From the NCBI GenBank assembly GCA_030685235.1, contig MU839080.1, forward strand, positions 124,001 through 188,000: a stretch of 64,000 nt of DNA. Reading direction: 5' to 3'. The notes below the pieces were generated by a model. It worked only from the letters and a program-made list of their open reading frames with translations. It did no database searches and was not told where the DNA came from. The position numbers and the translations under genes are program-made. Source of the DNA: Copromyces sp. CBS 386.78 (lineage: Eukaryota; Ascomycota; Sordariomycetes; Sordariales; Sordariaceae). Of the stretch, positions 31,594 to 40,849 are shown piece by piece. The first letter of the stretch is position 1. Every line of letters starts with the position of its first letter.

Positions 31594-34500
31594 CTAATGT
31601 CCCTGCTGAGGGCCCCTGTGGGACTCCACATGGCATTGAACGCATCGAGCATGGTTGCAATCCAGACACCCGGGCGTCGTGTCGACATTGTACATTGCTC
31701 CGGTACATTGGCACTGTTGGGCAACGTGTTAGTAAGTAATGTTACCATGAAGATCAGGGGAAAAAAGAAACATGGGTGTGCTTACACAAGACCAGAGATG
31801 AGTCCTCGGCCTGCCGGACTTTTGCTTTTTTGCTCTCCGCGCAGCAGCAGCAACGACTGGGTCCTCTGCATCCGCGGTGCGTTTGAGATGCAGTATTCTC
31901 CCTTGCCCTTGACCCTGGACATAAGAGGAGGAACTCGAAGCGCCGCTCCGAGTCTCTAAATCACCCCCTCCTACCTGCTCCTCCTGAGCACAATCACCAG
32001 TTAAATCAACCACCTCCCGCTCTTTTTCTCTCCCAGTCCCATTCTTACCACCAACGGTCACAGTTGAAGTCGTCGGCTCGATAAACTCCCAATCCCGAAT
32101 ATTCTGCTGCTTCACGTTATTCCTCCCAATGAAATGGTCCTCGATATGATCAAACCTCGCCGACCACGCCAGCTTCTTGTCCTTCTGGAACTCAATCGTC
32201 TTGCGACAGAACCCGCACCAGAAGCGCGACTCGCAGTTGCGGCCAATGTGGCACTCGGTCACCTTCTTCTCGATGGCGGGTTCGTCCACTATGTTGTGTT
32301 CCTTGGACAGGTGAGTCCTAAAGGACTCGCGGCGGTGGGCGACCCAGCCGCAGCGCTTCTCGTCGCAGCGCCAGATCTCGAGTTGGAGATGCTGGCTGTT
32401 TTCGTGCCGCTTCCAGTCGTTTTTGCTGCCAAAGTTTTTGGAGCAGTTGTGGAAGGTGCAGGCGTAGGGTTTGTCGTGGCGCTTTTGGTGCTTCTTGAGT
32501 TCGCACTTGCGGTTGAAGCTCTTGTCGCACATTAAACAGGGGTTTTTGCTGGTGCTGCTTCCGGTCTTGGGAGCAGCAGCTGCAGAGGTGGGTGCAGGCT
32601 CTGGCTGATTCTCGGTTAGGGGTTGGGGCTCAGACTTCTCCTCCATCTTTTGGTATCCGAGCTCGGCCATCAGCTGATCAAGGTTACCCTTTGCTTTTAG
32701 GACTCGAAGAATGGTGCGGACAGTCTCGTCATCTTCGGCTCGGATAGGCTCGGATGAGTTGTCGATCCGAAGCTCAAAGGATGTCTTGAGCACCGCGACC
32801 CCAGGCTGCTCAGACACTTCATCAGAGTCATCAGAAGACGTGTCCTGGCCCAAATCAGGCATCGCATCATCCATACCCTCGTCTTCAACTGGCTCACTAT
32901 CATGGTGATTATTCGCAGCAACATTCGCCTCGGTAGTCTCGCGATGCTGGCTGGGGTTGCCACCAAGTTCGTTATCAAGAGACCGCACGTCACCGCTCCC
33001 GGTCGACATAGGTCGGATATCCTTATTAATACCAACCGTGGTAATCGAAGGACTGGCATCACTGTTAGCGGCCGTCGCAGGCATCTCCTCACGTCCGTCT
33101 GCCAAGACTTCCGATTGAAACCCAGGCTGCTGGCCACTCGAAGAGGGTTCATCGATCGAGATGGATCTCGTCCTCTCAAGTGCACCCAGCGAGCCGCGGC
33201 GGCTGGAAACCATGTGAAGGACGTGGGAGCTGACCTCTGCGGCGCCTGCATCAGGCCATGTGTACCCGTCGCCATTTTCCAAAGCACCAAAATCTGCATT
33301 CTCGCTCATCGAGACGGTTCGACTTTGAAGGACGATCGAGGAGTCTGTTGGAGCTTGAAGACTGGTTTCAGTGAAAGGTGCCATGTGGCTCAGATATTGC
33401 AGTTGTGCCTGGTCAGTCCAGCAAGCGCCGTTTTGCTCAGGCATCATCTGCATCTGGGATGCGAATATGACGGCGGAACTCGGATCGGCAAGGACCTGTT
33501 CCGTAGAAAAGCTGTGGACAAGTAAGCATTGGCTAACAAAGCATGGTCAGAGTTGGTTACTTACTGAACTTCATATCTCTTGAGGTCGTCCTCAGCCTTG
33601 AAGGAAATTTGGTGAACCCTTTTCATGTGTGATCTGAAGTTATCTGCCCGAGGCCAATCCTTCTCTTCGGTCTTTGTCGGGCAATTGCCATGAGGGCAGT
33701 GATATGCGACAGTATACTTCTTGTGAACGGACGCTATATGCCGCTGCAGATCGTTCTTGGTGCTAAAGCCTTTATCACGAGTGCAACCGGGTTCCTTGCA
33801 GTGATGTGGCTTCGTATGTTTCTGTTCATGCTTACTGCTAGAAAGTAAGCAAGAGTTTGAGAACAAGAAGAACATATCGATACTTACTTGAGCTCCGACT
33901 TGGTCTTGACGTATTGCTTGCAGTGCTCGCAGAACCAACGTTTGCCCTCTGGACGACCATCACTGCCCCTGTGGCTCCAGTCATCGCCTCCCATGTTTTG
34001 CATAAGAGTGTCCCTGGGAATAACTGTACCATCGGGGTTCAGATCCTGATGAAGCTGGAACTGGGACATTTGGAGCATGATTTGGTTATCACCGCCACGA
34101 TCCACGTCTCCGTACACGGAAGAGTTCCCCACACTCTGCCTCGCTATACTGCCATATCCAGAGTCGGAGGAGAAGACTCCAGCGCGGTCAGCGGCAGTAT
34201 CACACTCGGATGGCGCATGGTTATCACGATATCTTGAATAGTCGGAGTAGCCAGAGTTGATTGGGAGGTTGGCATTTTGGCTAGCGCCCAACGACTTCAT
34301 AGGGGTCCAGGCAGGGCTGGGATCGTGCAAGAACTGGTCCAGTATAGTGAAGCGTTCGTTCCCTTGGGTTGACGCATCATGAGCTTTCTGGAATTGTTGG
34401 TCCACGGCAAAGCCCGCACGGGCGACTTGACTAGTGGTCGCGGCTGTGGAAAGGGCGCCTCCATATCCGTGGCTACTAGGTGTCATGGTAGTCGTAGTGT

Positions 34501-34694
34501 TGGGCATGTTGATAGACGGAGAGTCGAGCAATCCAGGAGAGTGTGTACCCTGGGCAGACTGGCCGTTGTAGTAGGGCTAACGTTTTGTTAGAGACGACTC
34601 AATGTGGCCTAAAGTTCCTGGCGATGGACAGAAGGAAGTTTGTGGGTCGCCCTACCTGATACTGGCCCTGTTGGCCATACCGATATTGTGTCAT
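31594..34694 (-). CDS. multi-finger C2H2 protein with Cys-rich C-terminal exon
   Basis: Five exons: 34694-34656, 34576-33888, 33834-33565, 33511-31786 and 31713-31594, giving 947 residues. Introns are 79, 53, 53 and 72 nt. Finger 1 is split by the second intron. Using the acceptor ending at 33835 restores exact C-x2-C-x12-H-x3-H spacing (C229, C232, H245, H249), which decides between two adjacent acceptors. Two more fingers follow in exon 3 (C255/C260/H275/H280 and CPHGNC...H...H). A Ser/Asp/Glu-rich linker leads to a second block from about residue 658: CLMC...H...H, YACTFHNC...FGSKNDWKRH...QH and WRCDEKRC...H...H. The final exon adds WSCCQC...CLDCNHARCVQC, a compact Cys/His cluster expected to bind zinc. 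It is a probable nuclear regulator, distinct from but related in finger style to the gene at 22.8-25.0 kb. Targets unknown. Confidence 0.88.
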
Positions 34695-35820
34695 GATGGG
34701 CAACACTGGTCAGTCTCCTCGACTGGGAGAGTGTTAGCCATCTCCACGACATTCCGCGACACAACCCCGGATGGAACATTTGCACATGGCGACAGTTGGA
34801 CATGACATCAACAACAGGGCCGTGTTGATACCGTCGTGTCCCAGTTTTAAAGAAAAAAAAAAAAAAAAGGGAAAAAAAAAGGACAAACGAGTGAAAGGAA
34901 GATGAAGCACGAGACACTAAAACATGGCGCTGTACTAACGGTTGAGAGGATGATGCCTTTTGGTCAGGATGATGCCTGTTTTATTGAACAAGACAGATGG
35001 ATCGCGGTTCACTCGGTTCGACGGCTTTGCTGTTGCCTAACAAAGCATATTCGGACAGTGATGATGAAGGGAGTGTGTGTGGCCGGTTGGTTGCCCTTTT
35101 CCTTGGGTTGGGGGTTGGAGTATATGATGAGGAGGGGAATTGCCCCCCTTAGAGTGGGAAAGCGAAATCCCACGATAGCCGTGTCGCCGTCAGTCCATTC
35201 GGTGAACTTTGATTGTGGAATAATGGCGGTCGCGGATTGACAGCAAGCGGGGTCACGGTATACCAGATTTGGACGTCGGTCACGACGAAAATGATGAGAA
35301 ATGATTGATTCGAAGCACGCTGCCGTTGCGAGGTGCAGGCGCTGGATCTGGTGATGGACGTCGTGCTCGTCGTCGTCGGATGTTGGAAAGTGGGATGGGA
35401 TTGTGGGACGGAGTGAGATGCCTGGGGTCGGGAAATTGAGGACTCCCAGGGGCAACTGGACTGGCTGCTGACGCCAGCAGAGCCTCAATTCCAGAGGCCC
35501 ATGTTAGCGATTGAGGCCCTGTGAGGCCCCAAACACTCCCGGGGACGTATCCGCTGATGACACAGGTCGACGTCGGCAGTCAGGGGCACCAAGACAAGGC
35601 AACCACTTCTCTCGGCTGCCCGCCGATGTTGCCTTCTTTGCGACGACCAGGGGTATGGACCACTCACATCTCAACAAATCTGGATGAGCCTCAAAAAGAG
35701 GGGAAAAGGGGAACATTTCCAGCCACCGTGACGGTTTTCGGTGACAAGTCTGGGAAAGGACCAAGGACGCCGTACAACATTAGGTAAGTTGCGCAATTGA
35801 GCTCACGTGATTGTCACGCC
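34695..35820. other. intergenic region, promoter side of the zinc-finger gene
   Basis: About 1.1 kb from the zinc-finger start codon to the transposon. A-rich near 34,852-34,880. No gene supported. Confidence 0.5.
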
Positions 35821-35823
35821 TTA
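35821..35823. repeat. left target-site duplication TTA
   Basis: TTA directly precedes the left inverted repeat, and the same TTA directly follows the right one (39,381-39,383). A 3-bp TTA/TAA duplication is the hallmark of PIF/Harbinger insertion. Confidence 0.85.
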
Positions 35824-35863
35824 GGCCCTGATCGGCTGATACTGCTCCTGGAGCAGTATCGAA
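35824..35863 (+). repeat. left terminal inverted repeat (40 bp)
   Basis: Exact reverse complement of 39,341-39,380. It contains an internal palindrome at 35,838-35,860: 11-base arms GATACTGCTCC and GGAGCAGTATC around one central base. It shows no RIP damage. Confidence 0.95.
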
Positions 35864-36659
35864 GGTTGCAGGGGGGTTTTGGTACCAAGCTTGATTTTTT
35901 TTTCGACCTAACTATAATAGGCACGAAAAAATCTGGCAAATTCGTCGATATTGGAACCAAGGTATTAAGAGGAGGTACCGACTAATGTAGGCTATTACAC
36001 CTTCTTAAAATAGGGTGAAATCGACAAATTTCTAGTATTTCTACTTAATTTTCTTACTAAAATTAACAAAATCGATATTAGAGGGGGACCCCTCTAGTAT
36101 CGATTATAAATTTGTAATTTTAGTAATTTTTACTATCCTATAATACTAAGGCTAATAAAAATAAATAACGTAATACGGCTAATAAACATTATATCAATTA
36201 AACCGTACTCAAATTTAATACTCTTTATTAATAGAATTTTAATATACGGTAACCGCTATATAATCGTATTCGTCAATATCGGTCAATATAGATTTAGGTA
36301 GTGCTAACCGAATTATATTCGTATTTACAATAGCGATTACCATCTATTATCTATTTCGTTACAAATTTAGAAAGGATCCCGAACTTATATACTATAGCCT
36401 AGATTACGTTAGAAAATTAGCGGATAATATTTATTACGGCTTGTTAGTATAGTTTTAGTAATTATTTCATATAAATCGACCTACTTTCGATACTTTATTG
36501 AAATAGTTTTAAAATAACGGTTACTTAGAATTTAATCGATATTAGATAGTATATTAAAAGTTAATAGTCTTTCTATACGTTTTAGCCTATTATTAGGACT
36601 AGCGAACTATTTCGTACTATTTCTAAATTAGCCAAAGTATTATATTAAAGATTATGAAC

Positions 36660-37220
36660 GATTTGCTTATCACCTATAAATATCTATATATTGCGTATAT
36701 TATACTACTAGCGGATAATTATCTAGATTCTACTATTGAATTTAACCCTAGTTTGAATACTTTTAACGGTTATATTAGTACGATCGATAACACTTATATT
36801 ACTATATATATTAAGAAAAAGGATTAAATTCGCTAATATAACTAAAAGGGACGGATAACCTAAAATATATTCGCTGCCGTAAAGTTCGATTATTTTTTTA
36901 CGTATATATTAGCGGGCGTAGAAGGGTCGATTAACGATACTTTATTTTATAATTAAGTGTTTTCGCGATCGTTTTATATTTTTTATAGTCGATATTACGT
37001 TATTAACGCTAGGTTTGGCGTGAGGTAAGGTATTGTAATCCCTTTTATAAACGTTAAATATTATTTTTAAAATTAGAAGAATATAAATATATAATTAAAT
37101 AATATAAAAAAATTATATAATTTACATTATTTACATATTCGAATTATTATAGAATATATATTCGGGTATATAAAACGGCGTTAGAAAATTATAAAGATTG
37201 CACCTTTCGAATATAATTTT
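36660..37220 (+). pseudogene. Harbinger DDE transposase relic
   Basis: Translated through stops, the plus strand shows the conserved blocks of the DDE superfamily transposase of PIF/Harbinger elements (DDE_Tnp_4 type) in order. The first is TIDNTYITIYIKKKD, corresponding to the family's IDGTH block, with the first Asp codon at 36,786-36,788. Next comes NIFAAVKFDYFFTYILAGV, then EGSINDT with the second Asp at 36,936-36,938. Last is LYNLHYLHIRIIIEYIFGYI, with the Glu at 37,152-37,154. Stops such as D*IR*YN*KGR and VR*GI are what C-to-T changes at Gln and Trp codons give. The N-terminal part before 36,660 is too degraded to place. Confidence 0.85.
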
Positions 37221-37799
37221 AATAACTAGCGACGCGTTATATATACAGTAACGGCGTTGCATAATTTTATATTAAAATATATTAAAAATCGGCAGCCCTA
37301 CTAACTGAATATAAAGGAAGAGCGATTAATAAAGGTAGTTTATACGTATACACGACGGGTAATAAGGGGTATATATTCGGATTATATTAGATAGCAATCG
37401 TTAATTTTAATATAGAGGAATTGGCAATTGTATTTTAGAAATAAAAGACGAATAAGATAATATGGGGTATAAAGAGTATAGAATATAGAATAGAGGGGAG
37501 AAGAAGGTTGATAGGGGATTAGAAATTATTGTATTTATATAAAATAGTAAATTATTATATAAAACCTAGCGAAATAAGATAAATTATAAAAATAGTAATC
37601 TAGTGTAAGAAATTTATATGTGTAAAAATAATCGAGTAAATTAAGATAAGATAAATTAAAATATAGTAATTTAGTATAAAAAATCTTTTAGTATAAGAAA
37701 TTTATGTGTGTAATAATAATTTAGTAAATTATTTAATTGGTTACCCCTCTCCCCTCTACCCTTAATATTTCTAGCAGTTTATATACCCTTTCTTTATTT

Positions 37800-39140
37800 T
37801 TTTATTTAATTTTAATTATGTGCTAGCGAAAAGAGGGTATTTTACAATATAATTTATATAGTTTATTATCTCCTCCTCTTCTAGTTTAGAAAATTTAAAT
37901 TATAGATTTTCGACAGCGAGAGCTATATCGTTAGAATTAGCGAATTTAGGTACTTATAATAAGGTAACTACCTTTTCTATCGACGTACTAAGCGATTCGA
38001 TTTTATTACCTTTTTTCTTACGAGCGATTTTATTCGTTCTTATATTAATAAGGGGAGTTTCGCCTTCTAATAACGGGGTTATTATGGGATTAGTATTCCT
38101 CTTATATTATTACGATTTAGTAAATTTTTTTGTAAGCGGCGGGGTAACCTCTTTAATTTCGTTATCGATTTCGTTATTAGCCTCCTTTTTATTAAATAAA
38201 ATTATTTCCTCCCCGCTTCTACTTTACGAACTAGTTAGGCTAATATTGTTATTAAACAATTTATTTAATTGCGATTCTCCCGTTTCTACGATATCAATAT
38301 TAGAAATTTTCGTATTAAAGAATATTTCGCCGTATAGATTTATATTATTAAGTGGGGTTTTTATAAGCTAGTTGATAGAGTAGCGCTTAATATTTTTACA
38401 TTTTTAAAAAGCCTCTTAATTTTACGTAGATATTTTAGGTAATTTAGTATTAATATTAATTAATACGTTAGAGATAGAGAGAGCTTTTTACTATTAACGA
38501 TATTATTATTATTCGGTTTTATACTTAGTCTTAATATATTTTTAGGTCTACGCGTATTAAAGCTATCGTTTTACGTATTGGTCTTTTATTCAATTTTATA
38601 CTTTCGTAAAGTCTTTTAGCTACATCGAATTAAAGAATTTATTATAACGGTACGTGAGGAATTACTTTATTACTATTTTAGTTATAGGAGGGTTTTAATC
38701 GATATATTTCCTTTACTTTATTAGTTTAGGGGGTTTTAATATTCGTTTCCTTTTAGAAGTAGGAGGTGTAAGCGGTAGTATAGCCTTTTTATTTTGTATG
38801 ATGCTTTAAAGGCGTTGGGTATTATTTGGAGAGGTTATATTAATATTATATTGGGTTTAATTATTATCGATTTAATTGTAGTCTATTGGATATATAAATT
38901 GGTTGTTATCGAGAGGGTTGAAAGTTGGGAAAGGGGGCGGTTCGTTATTATTATTAAGCGGGTTAAAAATATTATTAATTAACTTTAAAAGGGGGTCGTC
39001 GAAGTTATTCTATTGTTTATTACCTTTATTATTTAATAGATCCGATAATGGTAAGACGTTCGAACTGTTGAATAGAGTTAAATATTGGTTTTGGGCGCTT
39101 ATATTTTCGGATATCGATGTGATTTTGCTGGTGTTTTTCG
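37800..39140 (-). pseudogene. second transposon gene relic, opposite strand
   Basis: From about 39,140 down to 37,800 the minus strand reads as a protein-like frame interrupted by TAA and TAG that look like altered Gln codons. Examples are SQLNKLFNNNISLTSS*SRSGEE, APFPTFNPLDNNQFIYPIDY and SLSTSIEKVVTLL*VPKFAN. Some small frame changes occur between the pieces. Autonomous Harbinger elements usually carry a second gene for a DNA-binding accessory protein. This relic is a candidate for it, convergent with the transposase, but I see no conserved domain. Confidence 0.5.
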
Positions 39141-39340
39141 TGTAAGTCTGTATAGAGTTAGGTATTAGATTTGTGCGGGGTTTAACCTTGTTTTAACCTC
39201 GTTTTTCAGGCGACATTTCAAGGCGGTGTGAAGGTTTTGGCCTACTATCCCATAAACGGTTAAGTCTGGTGATATACAGCGCTAACGCGGTACAGTCACA
39301 TCGTTTACTCGCTTACAGATGGGGAGATGGTCACTAAAAT

Positions 39341-39380
39341 TTCGATACTGCTCCAGGAGCAGTATCAGCCGATCAGGGCC
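39341..39380 (-). repeat. right terminal inverted repeat (40 bp)
   Basis: Exact inverted copy of 35,824-35,863, including the same 11-1-11 palindrome (39,344-39,366). The TTA duplication follows at 39,381-39,383. Confidence 0.95.
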
Positions 39381-39383
39381 TTA

Positions 39384-39799
39384 AAGAACCTGTCAACTTC
39401 ACCTTCGGATTTTATGTCTCCAAGCTCACTGCATGCGTCAAACAGCTCAGCAAGAGGCCGAAACGCCAAGATGCCATGTCAATGCAATGCATTGCTGATC
39501 ATGCGCTTTTACTTCCCAACCTCTCCTTGAACCGTGTTTTCGACGGCACCCACCGAATTGTTCTACGTATCGCGACACAACAACATGGCCGGCGATGACG
39601 CCTATCATGTCCCCGATTCTGACCCACCACCCCACCCCGACCGCCGTTGCTCCGGCCCCGCTACCTGTCAGAGAGAGTCCCGCTTTTCCCGCGACGCCGG
39701 CCCCGTTTCGCGGAGCGGCCCGTGATGGCTCCTCTTCCGCCATGGTCCAACCCCCACATCGGAATCGGCTCCCTCCCCAACCCAGCATCATCCTCTACA
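39384..39799. other. intergenic flank of the transposon
   Basis: 416 bases between the transposon and the next gene. A minus-strand frame across 39,791-39,447 has C/G-ending codons and a possible MAEEEPSRAAPRNG start, but no family pattern. It could be a 3' extension of the neighbouring gene through an unseen intron; I could not find one. Confidence 0.4.
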
Positions 39800-40849
39800 T
39801 CAACCCATTCCGCCTCCCTCATCCACAGCCATCCTACGATATCTCAAACAATACTCACCTCCTAGCCCACCGAGCCCCCTATCCCGTTCTCCTTCTCCAT
39901 CTCTCATACGTTCTTCATCCCGTCCCAGATCCTCCTTCACTCCCTCCATCTTCTGCCCTCCTAGCCCTCCTCCTCCTCCTCCTTCCTTCTCCTCCAACGC
40001 CCTCATAACCCGAACCCAATCCTCCACGCTTCCCATCTTCATCAACACTCTGCACATCTCGCTCGGCCTGCGCTCCTTCTCTATCACCACCGCCGCCTTT
40101 TCAGGCTGCCATTCCATTGGATCGATCGGGGCCGTCATGCCGTCGCCGGTGCCCGCTTCGTCGGACCAATTTTGTAAGAGCGTGTATAGTTCGCGCGTGT
40201 GGACAAGGAGGGATTCCCGGAGGGAGGCGTTGAGGTGGTGCGTTTTGAAGCAGGATTCACAACTGGGATTTACTAAGGGGTTGGATGGTGGCCGGGAGGT
40301 CGAGGAAGTAGAGCCGGTACTGGGGGTGCTGGAACAGGAAGCGCTGAAGCCAGGAGAGTCTTGGACGGGAGATACTGGCGTACGATGAGGCCTTCTACGG
40401 AATGGCCGTGGTGATGGTGTCATTCCCATGCCTGATTCGGTGTGGAGATAGCTGGGAGGAGTATAAGGCGATGATCGTTTGAGTGGCGGAGGCGGAGGAG
40501 GTGGCGGCGACGTGCTGTACCCAAATCCGCACCCTCGCCCGGCTCTGGGCTCACGGGTCGGTGTGGTGGGTTTGCGGTGACGGTGTTTTGAACTTGTCCC
40601 GATCCCCAAGAAACGGTGAAAGGGAGAGTAAAAGTGTCGGTGCTTCTGCCGAGGCTGCTCATCTACACCTATGCCTCTCCTGGATCGGTGGCCCTTGTCA
40701 CTGTGGTCATGTGTTTTCTTCCTTTTGCACCACGGTGATGGAGCGCCGAGCATGTCCGTGTCGGAGTCGAGAGGCGTTCTGCGTCTTGGGGCGCCGGAAT
40801 GTTGAGGATCCTTGCCTCGTCGCCAAGTATGATTCTTCTTGTCTCCCAT
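39800..40849 (-). CDS. hypothetical protein, Pro/Arg/Ser-rich
   Basis: 349 codons from the ATG at 40849. The N-terminal half is basic with His/Arg clusters and a run of eight prolines. The central part is Ser/Pro-rich. The more ordered C-terminal half has a CESC pair, a helix-like stretch (HLNASLRESLLVHTRELYTLLQNW), and a second one (EMCRVLMKMGSVEDWVRVMRALEE), before a Gly- and Glu-rich end. No domain or membrane segment recognised. The helical parts look like real protein, so I accept the gene, though the 3' end is uncertain. Confidence 0.6.
   Translation of the reverse strand: MGDKKNHTWRRGKDPQHSGAPRRRTPLDSDTDMLGAPSPWCKRKKTHDHSDKGHRSRRGIGVDEQPRQKHRHFYSPFHRFLGIGTSSKHRHRKPTTPTREPRAGRGCGFGYSTSPPPPPPPPLKRSSPYTPPSYLHTESGMGMTPSPRPFRRRPHRTPVSPVQDSPGFSASCSSTPSTGSTSSTSRPPSNPLVNPSCESCFKTHHLNASLRESLLVHTRELYTLLQNWSDEAGTGDGMTAPIDPMEWQPEKAAVVIEKERRPSEMCRVLMKMGSVEDWVRVMRALEEKEGGGGGGLGGQKMEGVKEDLGRDEERMRDGEGERDRGLGGLGGEYCLRYRRMAVDEGGGMG

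Larger units (their letters stand above)
35824..39380. mobile_element. PIF/Harbinger DNA transposon, complete but RIP-degraded
   Basis: 3557 bp bounded by 40-bp inverted repeats that match at every base and flanked by TTA on both sides. The repeats begin GGCCCTGATCGGC, like other Harbinger termini. The interior, about 35,900-39,130, is extremely AT-rich. CpA and TpG are scarce, TpA abundant and CpG retained, which is the footprint of RIP. A plus-strand DDE transposase relic and a minus-strand second relic lie inside it. All frames are full of stops, so the copy cannot mobilise itself. It sits in intergenic DNA and does not break a recognisable gene. Confidence 0.93.

Noticed and set aside
38084..38371. 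Plus-strand 95-codon ORF, Leu/Ile-rich, looks like membrane protein
   Set aside because: It lies in the RIP-degraded transposon. Hydrophobic translations are expected from AT-rich DNA, and the opposite strand reads better as an ancient coding frame.
35860..39200. Centromere or heterochromatin block
   Set aside because: Although AT-rich and RIP-like, it is bounded exactly by transposon ends and a target duplication, so a single element explains it.
39595..40008. 137-codon plus-strand ORF rich in Pro and Leu
   Set aside because: Largely an antisense shadow of the minus-strand hypothetical gene, with repetitive Leu/Pro text and no domain.
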